NCBI GenBank assembly: GCA_024641285.1
Contig: JAHEDH010000008.1
Coordinates: forward strand, 1-51,236
Direction: 5' to 3'
DNA length: 51,236 bases
Source of the DNA: a bacterium
GTDB lineage: Bacteria > Actinomycetota > Acidimicrobiia > Spongiisociales > ZC4RG35
Position numbers and translations under genes: made by a program. Position 1 is the first letter of the stretch; every line of letters begins with the position of its first letter. Below the pieces are notes generated by a model. That model ran no database searches. It was given only the letters and a program-made list of their open reading frames with translations, and was not told the DNA's origin. Positions 1 through 7,419 of this stretch are shown here, in pieces.

Positions 1-1065
1 TCCGTCGCTGATCGACTCCTGATAGGTGGCGAGCTGGCGGGCCGCCGATGTGCCGTCCCGGGCGATCACCCTGGCGTGCTCGACCTCTTCGACACAGCCG
101 AGCGCCTCGGCGTCGGGGCGAAGCAGCTCGACCAGCTCGTCGATGAGCTCGTGGAACGGCACCAGAGCCGACTTGCCGTAGTCCATCAGGTCGCCGGCCG
201 TCCCGTATCGCTGTGCCCGCCAGACGTTCTCGGAGACGAGCATGTTGGCGTAGGTCCGCCACCGCTGGTTCGACACTCGCAGACGGAACAGCATGTGCAA
301 CAGACACCGATACATCGCGGCAATCGTGATGGCGTCGCGCCATCTCGTGCAGATGTCGGAGATTCGCATCTCGATGGTCGGATACCTCACCGAAGGCCGG
401 ATGTCCCACCAGATCTTCGAGGCATCGGGGATCAGCCCGGCCTGGACCAGCACGTCGACATGACGCTGGTATTCGGCCCACGAGTCGAAGTGCTCGGGCA
501 GGCCCGTCCGCGGCATCGTTCGGAAGACGTTCATCCGATAACTCTTCAGGCCGGTGTTTCGACCGCCCCAGAACGGCGACGAGGTACTGAGTGCCAGCAG
601 GTGCGGAAGGAAGTACGAGACCTGGTTCATGAGGTCGATGCGCATCTCGGGGTCCTCGATGCCTGCGTGGACGTGCATCCCGCAGATGACGAGCCGGTTC
701 GCCACAACTCCGAGATCGCTCGCGAGCGTCTGATAGCGCTCCTTGTCGGTCGACTTCTGCTCCCACCAGAGCGCGAAGGGGTGGGTGGAGGATGCGATGA
801 TCGCTGCGTCGTGGGTGGCGGTCACCGCCCCGAGCTTGCGTCGCAACGCGCGGAGGTCCTCGGCGAGATCACCGATGTCGGCGTGCGGCCGGGTCCCGAC
901 CTCCATCTGGGCGCGGAGGAATTCCGGTGTGACCCGCTCGCCAATCGCCTCGTAGGCCTCGTCCCAGAGATCCTTGCGCGGGTCCGCGACGAGATTGCGG
1001 GTGGTGGGATCGACGAGCAGATACTCCTCTTCGATCCCGACCGTCAGCGATGGAGCTTTGATCAT
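1..1065 (-). CDS. Carboxylate-amine ligase, YbdK/GCS2 family (3' end outside window)
   Basis: Reading the minus strand from the ATG at 1063-1065 gives 355 open codons running off the left edge. The N-terminus contains VGIEEEYLLVD, the glutamate-binding start of the glutamate-cysteine ligase type 2 fold. Later segments read GMHVHAGIED, SSPFWGGRNTGLKSYR and RPSVRYPTIEMRISD, all characteristic of the YbdK group. Members of this family are ATP-dependent ligases forming gamma-glutamyl amides, often with weak glutamate-cysteine ligase activity; the physiological substrate here is unknown. Family length is about 370-400 residues, so only the extreme C-terminus is missing. The start is fixed by a -10 box seven bases upstream. 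The gene is co-directional with the downstream-coordinate glycosylase gene, but each has its own promoter. Confidence 0.9.
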   Translation of the reverse strand, partial: MIKAPSLTVGIEEEYLLVDPTTRNLVADPRKDLWDEAYEAIGERVTPEFLRAQMEVGTRPHADIGDLAEDLRALRRKLGAVTATHDAAIIASSTHPFALWWEQKSTDKERYQTLASDLGVVANRLVICGMHVHAGIEDPEMRIDLMNQVSYFLPHLLALSTSSPFWGGRNTGLKSYRMNVFRTMPRTGLPEHFDSWAEYQRHVDVLVQAGLIPDASKIWWDIRPSVRYPTIEMRISDICTRWRDAITIAAMYRCLLHMLFRLRVSNQRWRTYANMLVSENVWRAQRYGTAGDLMDYGKSALVPFHELIDELVELLRPDAEALGCVEEVEHARVIARDGTSAARQLATYQESISDG

Positions 1066-1072
1066 GCGGCGG

Positions 1073-1078
1073 ACCCTA
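1073..1078 (-). promoter_or_regulatory. -10 box of the YbdK-like gene, leaderless type
   Basis: TAGGGT on the minus strand, then 7 bases (1066-1072), then the ATG. At this spacing transcription should begin at the start codon itself. Confidence 0.65.
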
Positions 1079-1134
1079 CAGGCGCGGGTTCGTCGGTGGC
1101 GGCACGGGTGTGGACCTTGTGAGTCCAGAGTCGC

Positions 1135-1740
1135 TCACCGGATCCGCGACGCCGCGACCTGGCGAGAGGCCTCGGCGTCGTCACGGACCCAGCACTCGGC
1201 GAGGTGGTCGTTGACCAGTCCCATCGCCTGCATGAAGGCATAGGCGGTGGTCGGCCCGACGAACGACCAGCCGCGCCGTTTGAGGTCCTTCGAGAGAGCC
1301 GTCGACGCCTCGGTCGTCGCCTGCAGCGATACCGGGGGAGGGCTCTCGGGCTCGAACCACCGGTAGAAGTAGGCGGCCAGTGAGCCGAAATCGTCGATCG
1401 TTTCGAGAGCCCTCGAGGCGTTGTTGATCGTGGAGGTGATCTTCCCGCGGTGGCGCACGATCCCGGCATCTCCGAGCAGCCGGTCGACGTCACCTGCGTC
1501 GAATGCCGCAACTGCGGCGGGGTCGAAGCGATCGAAGGCTCGCCGGAAGTTCTCGCGCTTGCGGAGGATCGTCAACCACGAGAGCCCCGACTGGAACCCC
1601 TCGAGACAGATCTTCTCGAAGAGCCGGCTGTCCTCCGTCACGCCGAATCCCCACTCCGAGTCGTGATAGTCGACGTAGTCGGGCGTGGAAGCCCCCCACC
1701 AGCAGCGCGGGCGCCCGTCCTCGGGAACGACGATCTCCAT
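1135..1740 (-). CDS. tag: DNA-3-methyladenine glycosylase I
   Basis: 201 residues, close to the 187 of E. coli Tag. The enzyme removes 3-methyladenine from alkylated DNA in base excision repair. The four zinc ligands of the family are all present: Cys13 (RCWWG), His26 (YHDSEWG), His179 and Cys183 (GLVNDHLAEC). EKICLEGFQSGLSW and GIVRHRGKI match the active-site helix and the helix-hairpin region. An in-frame extension to 1812 exists, but the ATG at 1740 is preferred: it sits right after a TANNNT box and just before the conserved N-terminus. The single gene lies between the YbdK-like gene and the divergently read molybdoenzyme. Confidence 0.95.
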   Translation of the reverse strand: MEIVVPEDGRPRCWWGASTPDYVDYHDSEWGFGVTEDSRLFEKICLEGFQSGLSWLTILRKRENFRRAFDRFDPAAVAAFDAGDVDRLLGDAGIVRHRGKITSTINNASRALETIDDFGSLAAYFYRWFEPESPPPVSLQATTEASTALSKDLKRRGWSFVGPTTAYAFMQAMGLVNDHLAECWVRDDAEASRQVAASRIR

Positions 1741-1747
1741 CGGAGCG

Positions 1748-1753
1748 ACGCTA
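1748..1753 (-). promoter_or_regulatory. -10 box of tag, leaderless type
   Basis: TAGCGT on the minus strand with a 7-base gap (1741-1747) to the ATG. It supports the 1740 start over the longer reading frame. Confidence 0.65.
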
Positions 1754-1818
1754 GCGATGGGTGGTGAACAATGACTGAACTCGCCACCCCCGGCTTCAGG
1801 TTGCCGCTCCATCGACCG

Positions 1819-1824
1819 TAACTT
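1819..1824 (+). promoter_or_regulatory. -10 box of the molybdoenzyme gene, leaderless type
   Basis: TAACTT, 6-base gap (1825-1830), ATG at 1831. Confidence 0.65.
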
Positions 1825-1830
1825 GACGAC

Positions 1831-3387
1831 ATGGCACTCGAGACCACAACCGAGCAGATCGCACCCGACGCGGTGCCGCCGCCGCCGTCGAGCGTTCGTT
1901 TCGCCGGTATCGCCGCTGCGGCGGCGTCACTCGGTGTCAGCGAGCTGATCGCCGGCATCTTCGCCAATGTGCCCTCGCTCATCGTTGGTGTTGCCACCCT
2001 GGTCATCGATACGGTCCCCAAGCCCGTCAAAGACCTCGCAATCTCGCTGTTCGGCACCTCGGACAAGGTTGCGCTCGGGGTGGGGATCGTGGCGGTCAGC
2101 CTTGCGCTGGGAGCGTGGGTCGGCCCGCGTGCCACCACCAACCGCAACACCGGCCCGATGGTGTTCGCTGCATTCGGGCTGTTCGGTGGCCTGGCGGCGG
2201 CGAGGACCGCCGACGCCGGTCTGGTTTCCTCGATCGTCGCAGGAGCTGTTTCGGCGGCGGTCGGCATCGGAGTTCTGCGGCTGCTGGTGGCTCTGTCGAA
2301 CCGCCCCTCCGGGGCTCACACCGACTCCGATCGGAGGGCGTTCCTCGTGAGTGCCGGGTCGACGGTGCTCTTCTCGCTGCTGGCGGGTGTCTTCGGCAGG
2401 AACCTGTCCGAGGCGACGACCGAGACCGTCGCGGCACGGGGCGAGGTCCCGCTCCCCGAGCCGGTGCTCCCCGCCTCGCCGCCGACTGCGGCGATGATGC
2501 TCGACGTCGACGGGATCTCTCCGCTGGTCACACCGACCAGCGACTTCTATCGGATCGACACCGCATTCGTCCCTCCCAGGGTGGACGCTGCGACGTGGTC
2601 GATGCGCCTGACTGGCATGGTCGATCGCGAGATCGAGCTCAGCTATCAGGATCTCCTCGAGCTCGACATGGTCGAGAAGTACATCACGATCTCCTGCGTT
2701 TCGAACGAGGTCGGCGGCGGACTCGTCGGCAACGCCAAATGGCTGGGGGTTCCGCTGAGCGACGTCCTCGATCTTGCCGGCGTGCAGCCCGGAGCCGAAC
2801 AACTGGTCGGGCGATCAGTCGACAGATTCACCGTGGGATTCCCGGTCGAGGCTGCGTTCGACGGCCGTGACGCCCTCGTCGCCGTGGCCATGAACGACGA
2901 ACCGCTGCCGATCGAGCACGGGTTCCCGGCGCGCCTCGTCGTCGCCGGTCTCTACGGCTATGTGTCCGCAACCAAGTGGCTCGCCGAGCTCCAGCTCACC
3001 GAGTGGGACGCCTTCGATGCCTATTGGATCCCCCGCGGGTGGGCCAAGGAGGCGCCGATCAAGACCCAGACGAGGATCGACACGCCACGACCCGGCCGGA
3101 TCGCCGAGGGCCCGCGCGCCATCGCCGGTGTCGCCTGGGCGCCCAATCGGGGCATCGACCGGGTCGAGGTCCGTGTCGACGGAGGCCCTTGGCAGGGGGC
3201 GGAACTGGCCGCATCACTCGACCGGGACTCGTGGCGACAGTGGTCGCTTCCCTGGACCCCCACCGCCGGCACCCACACCATCGAGGCACGCGCCACCGAC
3301 GGCACCGGTGAAGTTCAGACCGAGACCGAGCGCCCTCCCGCCCCCGACGGCGCCAGCGGCTATCACACCATCTCGGTCACCGTCTGA
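1831..3387 (+). CDS. Membrane-anchored molybdopterin-dependent oxidoreductase, sulfite-oxidase family
   Basis: 518 residues. Residues about 20-190 hold four or five hydrophobic segments and then an RR-containing stretch (DRRAFLVSAG), so the catalytic domain is probably held at the outer face of the membrane. The sulfite-oxidase-type molybdopterin domain spans about residues 230-400, with the molybdenum-ligand cysteine at residue 289 (ISCVSNEVGG) and the pterin-contact motif YGYVSATKWL. The C-terminal dimerisation domain (IAGVAWAPNRGIDRVEVRVDGG) ends the protein. The redox substrate cannot be read from the sequence: sulfite, sulfoxide or another oxo-acceptor are all possible. The gene stands alone and converges on the sulfurtransferase operon, which hints at sulfur metabolism but does not prove it. 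Confidence 0.9.
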   Translation: MALETTTEQIAPDAVPPPPSSVRFAGIAAAAASLGVSELIAGIFANVPSLIVGVATLVIDTVPKPVKDLAISLFGTSDKVALGVGIVAVSLALGAWVGPRATTNRNTGPMVFAAFGLFGGLAAARTADAGLVSSIVAGAVSAAVGIGVLRLLVALSNRPSGAHTDSDRRAFLVSAGSTVLFSLLAGVFGRNLSEATTETVAARGEVPLPEPVLPASPPTAAMMLDVDGISPLVTPTSDFYRIDTAFVPPRVDAATWSMRLTGMVDREIELSYQDLLELDMVEKYITISCVSNEVGGGLVGNAKWLGVPLSDVLDLAGVQPGAEQLVGRSVDRFTVGFPVEAAFDGRDALVAVAMNDEPLPIEHGFPARLVVAGLYGYVSATKWLAELQLTEWDAFDAYWIPRGWAKEAPIKTQTRIDTPRPGRIAEGPRAIAGVAWAPNRGIDRVEVRVDGGPWQGAELAASLDRDSWRQWSLPWTPTAGTHTIEARATDGTGEVQTETERPPAPDGASGYHTISVTV

Positions 3388-3439
3388 GTAGCGCTCCACG
3401 CTCCGGCCAGATTGTGTTGAGGTGTGGCGCGCTTTCATC

Positions 3440-3467
3440 GTGTGGCGTGTGGCGTGTGGCGTGTGGC
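3440..3467. repeat. Heptanucleotide tandem repeat, four perfect copies
   Basis: GTGTGGC is repeated four times without a mismatch in the 81-base gap between two convergent genes; another GTGTGGC lies at 3422-3428. The array ends two bases before the stop codon of the minus-strand gene. Seven-base periodicity recurs in two other gaps of this window (22244-22325 and 26731-26765). Confidence 0.9.
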
Positions 3468-3468
3468 G

Positions 3469-4440
3469 CTACAAGGCGTCGATGGCGGTGATGGCCCAGG
3501 TGCGGTCGATCTCGGGGTCGGTGATGGCCAGGTTGAGGCGCCAGCCTTCGTCGATCCCGTCGGACCACCAGTGGTAGACGAACTCCGACAGCACCTCGCC
3601 GAAGTCGTCGGGATCGGGTGGGAACTCCATGTCTGCGATGACGGCGAGCGCCCACCAGGTCTCGAACCGGCCGGAGGCAGCACCCCGTCTCCGGCCGTGG
3701 GCGGCACCCGATGCGGCCGCCCATCCAAGCCAGGCGAGCGCGTCGGGCAGATCGAGGCGAACCACGCTCGGGCTCGGCACACCGATGGCTCCGAGCGCCT
3801 CGGCAACGCCGCCGTCGACGACCACCACGTCCGCTCGGCCGGTCGACTGCTCGATCCAAGGCTTGACGATTCCTGCCAGCGCCTCGATCCCCGGGTCCAA
3901 CTCGATCCGGCCGGCGTGGACCGGTTCGGCCGGACGCATGCCCGAGGCAGCCGGCGAAGGGAACTCGGCCCGGTCTGCCTTGTATTCGGCGAGGGGATAC
4001 CGCGGCTCCCAATCGGCGAGCCCCACCGGTATCTCGAGGATCCCCGGATCGATCGTCAGGGGGTCGACGGTCTCGCCGCGAATCGCACGCTCGTGCGCCA
4101 CGAAGACCCGTTCTGGGCCAGGCGGAAGGTGAGGCTCGAGCTCGGCCCAGGTGTGCGCCTGTGCGACCACCTCGGTGAGGGGCCCGAGCGTCCAGCGGGC
4201 GGGCCCCTCGGCGACCGCCTCGGCGGCAAGGTCTGCCGGTCCCTCCAGCGCCAGGCGATACCGAATGTGCTCGTCGACCGCCCACAATTGCTTGCCGCGC
4301 TCGACTGCCGCCTGGCAGTGGAGCCGGAGGGTGAGTAGCTCCGACCACGCCCGGATCGCGCAGAATCCGTCGATCGACCGGACCAGGGTGTCGGTGTCGG
4401 CGAGATCCACCGCGTCGAGCACGGTCTTCGGCAGGCTCAT
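3469..4440 (-). CDS. Protein of unknown function, 323 residues
   Basis: I do not recognise a family. The predicted protein is soluble, without signal peptide or membrane segment, and rich in tryptophan, with clusters such as FETWWALAVI and FVYHWWSDGIDEGWRLNL near the C-terminus and an alanine-rich helical N-terminus (residues 1-90). Its ATG overlaps the sulfurtransferase stop codon in the four bases ATGA (4437-4440), so the two are probably translated together and may act together. A regulatory, substrate-presenting or structural role beside the rhodanese is possible but unsupported. It is the last gene of a minus-strand operon; the stop is followed by the GTGTGGC array. Confidence 0.8.
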   Translation of the reverse strand: MSLPKTVLDAVDLADTDTLVRSIDGFCAIRAWSELLTLRLHCQAAVERGKQLWAVDEHIRYRLALEGPADLAAEAVAEGPARWTLGPLTEVVAQAHTWAELEPHLPPGPERVFVAHERAIRGETVDPLTIDPGILEIPVGLADWEPRYPLAEYKADRAEFPSPAASGMRPAEPVHAGRIELDPGIEALAGIVKPWIEQSTGRADVVVVDGGVAEALGAIGVPSPSVVRLDLPDALAWLGWAAASGAAHGRRRGAASGRFETWWALAVIADMEFPPDPDDFGEVLSEFVYHWWSDGIDEGWRLNLAITDPEIDRTWAITAIDAL

Positions 4441-5252
4441 CCCGGCTCCGGCCCGGTCGCGATCGGGCGTCGAGGGTCCGCCGACCAGTCGCTCCATGAG
4501 CCGTCGTACAGCACACCGCCGGTGACGCCGGCGAGCTCCATCGCCAGCAGGTTGTGGCAGGCGGTCACGCCGCTGCCGCAATAGACGACTGCGTCCTCCA
4601 TGCCCTCGAACCGCCGCGCGATCGCCAAAGGGTCGAACAGCTGGCTGTCCTGGGCGAGGTTGTCGACGAACGGGAGGCTGACGGCTCCGGGGATGTGGCC
4701 GGCCGCAGGATCGATCGGTTCGTGTTCGCCGCGATAACGGTCGGCGGCCCGCGCGTCGATCAGAGGGCCGTTCCGCTCGGCGACCATTGCCGCATCTACG
4801 ACGCCGGACCACTCGGTGATCGAGGGGAAGTGTCCGCGCTTGACGACCGGCACGGCAGTCGTGGTGGGATGGCCGCCCGCCCGCCATGCGACGAGCCCGC
4901 CATCGAGCACCTGGACGCCGGAGTGCCCCGCCGAGTGGAGCATCCACCACATCCTGGCCGCCGTGGCGCCGGCGGATGCGTCATACACGACGATGTGGTG
5001 GTCCTTGTCCAGTCCCAGCCGTCGAAGGGTCTCGGTGAACTCGCGAGGGGTCGGCAATGGGTGCCGGCCGGGGCCGTCGTTTCCACAGAGATCGGACTCG
5101 AGGTCGACGAAGACCGCGCCGGGGATGTGGGCATCGCCGTACTCGACCCGACCCGCCTCCGGATCGGCGAGATACCAGCGGACGTCGAAGATCCGAAGGT
5201 TCCGTCGTGCGAGGATCGCGGACAGCTCGGTTGCGGTGATGAGCGGTTTCAC
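4437..5252 (-). CDS. Thiosulfate/3-mercaptopyruvate sulfurtransferase (two rhodanese domains)
   Basis: 271 residues with tandem rhodanese domains, about residues 5-125 (catalytically silent) and 155-270. The second carries the persulfide-forming cysteine at residue 225 (VVYCGSGVTA); that active-site loop is of the CGSGVTA type seen in SseA-like 3-mercaptopyruvate sulfurtransferases. CRLENP-like first-domain motifs (HIPGAVFVDLESDLCG, HPLPTPREF) are present. The enzyme moves sulfane sulfur to cyanide, thiols or protein acceptors. The start is GTG at 5250-5252, placed 6 bases after a TAGGTT box whose TAG is also the stop codon of the preceding DUF2905 gene. It overlaps the following unknown gene by 4 bases. 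Confidence 0.93.
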   Translation of the reverse strand: MKPLITATELSAILARRNLRIFDVRWYLADPEAGRVEYGDAHIPGAVFVDLESDLCGNDGPGRHPLPTPREFTETLRRLGLDKDHHIVVYDASAGATAARMWWMLHSAGHSGVQVLDGGLVAWRAGGHPTTTAVPVVKRGHFPSITEWSGVVDAAMVAERNGPLIDARAADRYRGEHEPIDPAAGHIPGAVSLPFVDNLAQDSQLFDPLAIARRFEGMEDAVVYCGSGVTACHNLLAMELAGVTGGVLYDGSWSDWSADPRRPIATGPEPG

Positions 5253-5258
5253 CGGATG

Positions 5259-5264
5259 AACCTA
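5259..5264 (-). promoter_or_regulatory. -10 box of the sulfurtransferase gene built on an upstream stop codon
   Basis: TAGGTT on the minus strand, 6 bases before the GTG. The first three bases (5262-5264) are the TAG stop codon of the DUF2905 gene, so the sulfurtransferase can be transcribed on its own as well as by read-through. Confidence 0.6.
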
Positions 5265-5510
5265 CTCCCCGAACCAGCGGCCGATGAGGTTGATCACGAT
5301 GCTCCCCACCACACTCAGCACGATCATGGAGGTGATCGGTGCGAACACCCTGGTCCGCTCGTTCTCGATCCGGATGTCCCCGGGCAGGTTCCCGAACCAG
5401 GACAGCCAGCCGAGCCTGGCGAGGATGCCGAGCAGCACCAGGCCGGCGCCGATCGCAATCAGAGTGTTCCCCACGCGTCGCCCCCGCTCAGTGATCGGCT
5501 TCTCGTTCAT
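5262..5510 (-). CDS. DUF2905 family small membrane protein
   Basis: 82 residues with two transmembrane helices (about 15-38 and 57-78) separated by the family signature WFGNLPGDIRIENERTRVFAPI. DUF2905 proteins are short, widespread and uncharacterised. The ATG at 5508-5510 lies inside the last codons of the upstream acidic protein gene (23-base overlap), which suggests translational coupling. The gene is followed by the sulfurtransferase after 9 bases. Confidence 0.88.
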   Translation of the reverse strand: MNEKPITERGRRVGNTLIAIGAGLVLLGILARLGWLSWFGNLPGDIRIENERTRVFAPITSMIVLSVVGSIVINLIGRWFGE

Positions 5511-5841
5511 CTGCAGACCGGAGCTCGTCTCCGAGTTGGCTGAGCGTCTTCCCGATTGCGGAGAAGAAGGTCGATGTCGCCTCCTTGACCTGATTGCGGA
5601 CTTCGGGGTCCCGCATGGAGTCTCCGACCGAGTCGGCGAGCGATCGGGCCGCGCTTCCGAGGGTCGTGATCGCCTGACGGACGTCCTCCTCGGCCGGTCC
5701 GTCATCGCCGACGATTTCGCGGTATCGGTCTCTCAGCTTCGAACCCAGGACCGAGAACTGCTCGGACGCCTGCGACCAGGGGTCCTCGGACGGCTCCTGG
5801 CGATCGGCGTCGTCTCTAGGATCGTTCTCGTGCGTCTCCAC
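5488..5841 (-). CDS. Acidic helical protein of unknown function
   Basis: 117 residues, strongly acidic at both ends, with predicted amphipathic helices in the middle (DVRQAITTLGSAARSLADSVGDSM and the following segment). There is no signal peptide, membrane helix or catalytic motif; the pattern resembles small coiled-coil or membrane-associated stress proteins, but no family is recognised. The GTG at 5839-5841 is supported by a TACCAT box 7 bases upstream. That start lies 12 bases inside the divergently read exonuclease gene. It is the first gene of a four-gene operon with DUF2905, sulfurtransferase and the unknown protein. Confidence 0.75.
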   Translation of the reverse strand: METHENDPRDDADRQEPSEDPWSQASEQFSVLGSKLRDRYREIVGDDGPAEEDVRQAITTLGSAARSLADSVGDSMRDPEVRNQVKEATSTFFSAIGKTLSQLGDELRSADEREADH

Positions 5842-5854
5842 CTGCTCGATGGTA
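5817..5854. promoter_or_regulatory. Interlocked divergent promoters inside overlapping gene starts
   Basis: The plus promoter is TAGGAT at 5817-5822, 7 bases before the GTG of the exonuclease at 5830. The minus promoter is TACCAT read from 5854 to 5849, 7 bases before the GTG of the acidic protein at 5841. The two coding regions overlap by 12 bases head-to-head, so each -10 box lies within the other gene. Both transcripts would be leaderless and the two polymerases could not occupy the site together. Confidence 0.6.
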
Positions 5855-6702
5855 CCTACGAACTCTTCCGCGCCTACTACGGCGTCCCGCCTCGGACGTC
5901 ACCCGACGGCAGGGAGGTGGGAGCGATCCGTGGTCTGGTCGAAACGACGTTGGCGTTGCTGAGAGAGTCAGACGTCACCCACGTCGCAGTCGCGACCGAC
6001 ACGGTCATCACCTCCTTCCGCAACGAGATGTTCGACGGCTACAAGACGGGCGAGGGGATCGAGTCGGATCTGGTGGGGCAGTTCCTTCTCGCCGACCGGA
6101 TCTTCCGTGCGCTGGGTCTCGTCCTCTGGGACATGATCGACTTCGAGGCCGACGATGCCCTGGCCACGGCGGCCGCCCGTTGGGCAGGCGATGTCTCCCA
6201 GGTCGTGATCCTGAGTCCGGACAAGGACATGGCCCAGTGCGTCGTCGACCATCAGGTGGTCACGTACGACCGGCGCAACCAGAAGATGTACGGGTTCGAC
6301 GAGGTCGTCGAGAAGTTCGGCGTCGAGCCCGAGTCGATCCCCGACTACCTGGCGCTCGTCGGCGACACCGCCGACGGCGTCCCGGGCCTGCCCGGATGGG
6401 GTGCGAAGTCGTCTTCGGTCGTGTTGAAGCGATACGGTCATCTCGAAGCGATCCCCGAGTCGTCAGACGACTGGGACGTCACGGTCCGGGGGGCGTCCAA
6501 GCTGGCGGACACGCTCGTCGAGCGTCGCGAGGACGCCCTGCTCTACCGCGATCTCACCCGGCTGCGGTTGGACGTCCCGCTGTCCGAGACGCTCGAAGAC
6601 TTGGAGTGGAGAGGCGTGAGACGGGCCGACTTCTTGGCGATGTGCGACGAGTTGGGGTTCGGAGACGACACCCGTGGGCGTCCCCATCGGTGGCAGGACT
6701 GA
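5830..6702 (+). CDS. 5'-3' exonuclease (FEN/PolI-type nuclease domain protein)
   Basis: 290 residues, a stand-alone version of the 5' nuclease domain of DNA polymerase I. Metal-binding acidic clusters are recognisable: LLDGTY at the start, VATDTVITSFRNEMFDGYK, DFEADDALAT, SPDKDMAQ, and the helix-three-turn-helix DNA clamp GDTADGVPGLPGWGAKS. It probably trims flaps or RNA primers, or serves as a structure-specific nuclease in repair. The open frame continues upstream to 5284, but that part is antisense to two better-supported genes. GTG at 5830 begins exactly at the conserved N-terminal strand and sits 7 bases after TAGGAT. It converges on the GNAT gene with 9 bases between the stops. Confidence 0.92.
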   Translation: MRLHLLDGTYELFRAYYGVPPRTSPDGREVGAIRGLVETTLALLRESDVTHVAVATDTVITSFRNEMFDGYKTGEGIESDLVGQFLLADRIFRALGLVLWDMIDFEADDALATAAARWAGDVSQVVILSPDKDMAQCVVDHQVVTYDRRNQKMYGFDEVVEKFGVEPESIPDYLALVGDTADGVPGLPGWGAKSSSVVLKRYGHLEAIPESSDDWDVTVRGASKLADTLVERREDALLYRDLTRLRLDVPLSETLEDLEWRGVRRADFLAMCDELGFGDDTRGRPHRWQD

Positions 6703-6711
6703 GGTTCCCGC

Positions 6712-7419
6712 TCAGGCGGGCCGCCGGTAGCGGTACCGGTAGCTCTCGACGAACCCTTCGGTCTCGTAGAGCTCGATGGCGGCGGTGTTGACTGCGGCCA
6801 CCTGGAGGTAGAGCACGTCGCTGCGCTCGGCGGCCCAGGCCGAGAGTCGCCGCACCAGCTCTCGACCGAGTCCGCGACGGCGATGCCCGGGGTCGACGGT
6901 GATGTCGTACAAGCCCGTCAGCCCGTCGACCGACACGCCCCTCCCGGCCCCGACGATGTCGAGTCCCTCGGTTGCGAACACCACGACGTTGTCGGCCGGC
7001 AATTTGCGGGCGGATGTGGCAGCCTCGACGAAGCGGGCCTGGAGTGCCGCCCGCGGTTGCAGCCATGCCAGCCACTCCTCGATCGAGGCGACCGGCCCGA
7101 CGGCACCGGCGGTTGCCTCGGCGGTCATGACGAGCGTCTCGCCGGACTCGGACCAGTCGGCGATGAACGGCGAGATCCATTCGTCCATGGTCGTCTCCCT
7201 GATCAACGGCCGCAGGCGGTGCTCGCCATAGAGTCTTCGCACCGTTTCGAGTCGGAGCCTGGTCTCGTCATCCTCGGGGTGCTCGCCGTGCAGCGCAACC
7301 GAGTTGAGGCGGCGCACGTAGCCGTCCGACATGTGGGCTCGCCATCGCCCGAGCTGTCTGAAGCCTGCCGAGGGAACGGCCGCCTCTGCTGCCCGCTCGA
7401 TGCGTTGGTTCTCGATCAC
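6712..7419 (-). CDS. GNAT-family N-acetyltransferase
   Basis: 235 residues. The C-terminal half (about 150-235) has the acetyl-CoA site (LYDITVDPGHRRRGLGRELVRRL) and the terminal GNAT strand (AAVNTAAIELYETEGFVESYRYRYR). The N-terminal half appears to be a degenerate second GNAT-like domain, as in two-domain acetyltransferases. The substrate is unknown. Start is GTG at 7417-7419, overlapping the TGA of the upstream oxidoreductase as GTGA, so it is translationally coupled and has no promoter of its own. It is the third gene of the DUF2236 operon. Confidence 0.88.
   Translation of the reverse strand: MIENQRIERAAEAAVPSAGFRQLGRWRAHMSDGYVRRLNSVALHGEHPEDDETRLRLETVRRLYGEHRLRPLIRETTMDEWISPFIADWSESGETLVMTAEATAGAVGPVASIEEWLAWLQPRAALQARFVEAATSARKLPADNVVVFATEGLDIVGAGRGVSVDGLTGLYDITVDPGHRRRGLGRELVRRLSAWAAERSDVLYLQVAAVNTAAIELYETEGFVESYRYRYRRPA

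Noticed and set aside
5284-5829. Upstream in-frame extension of the exonuclease
   Set aside because: It is antisense to DUF2905 and the acidic protein gene; conserved exonuclease sequence begins only at GTG 5830, right after a -10 box.
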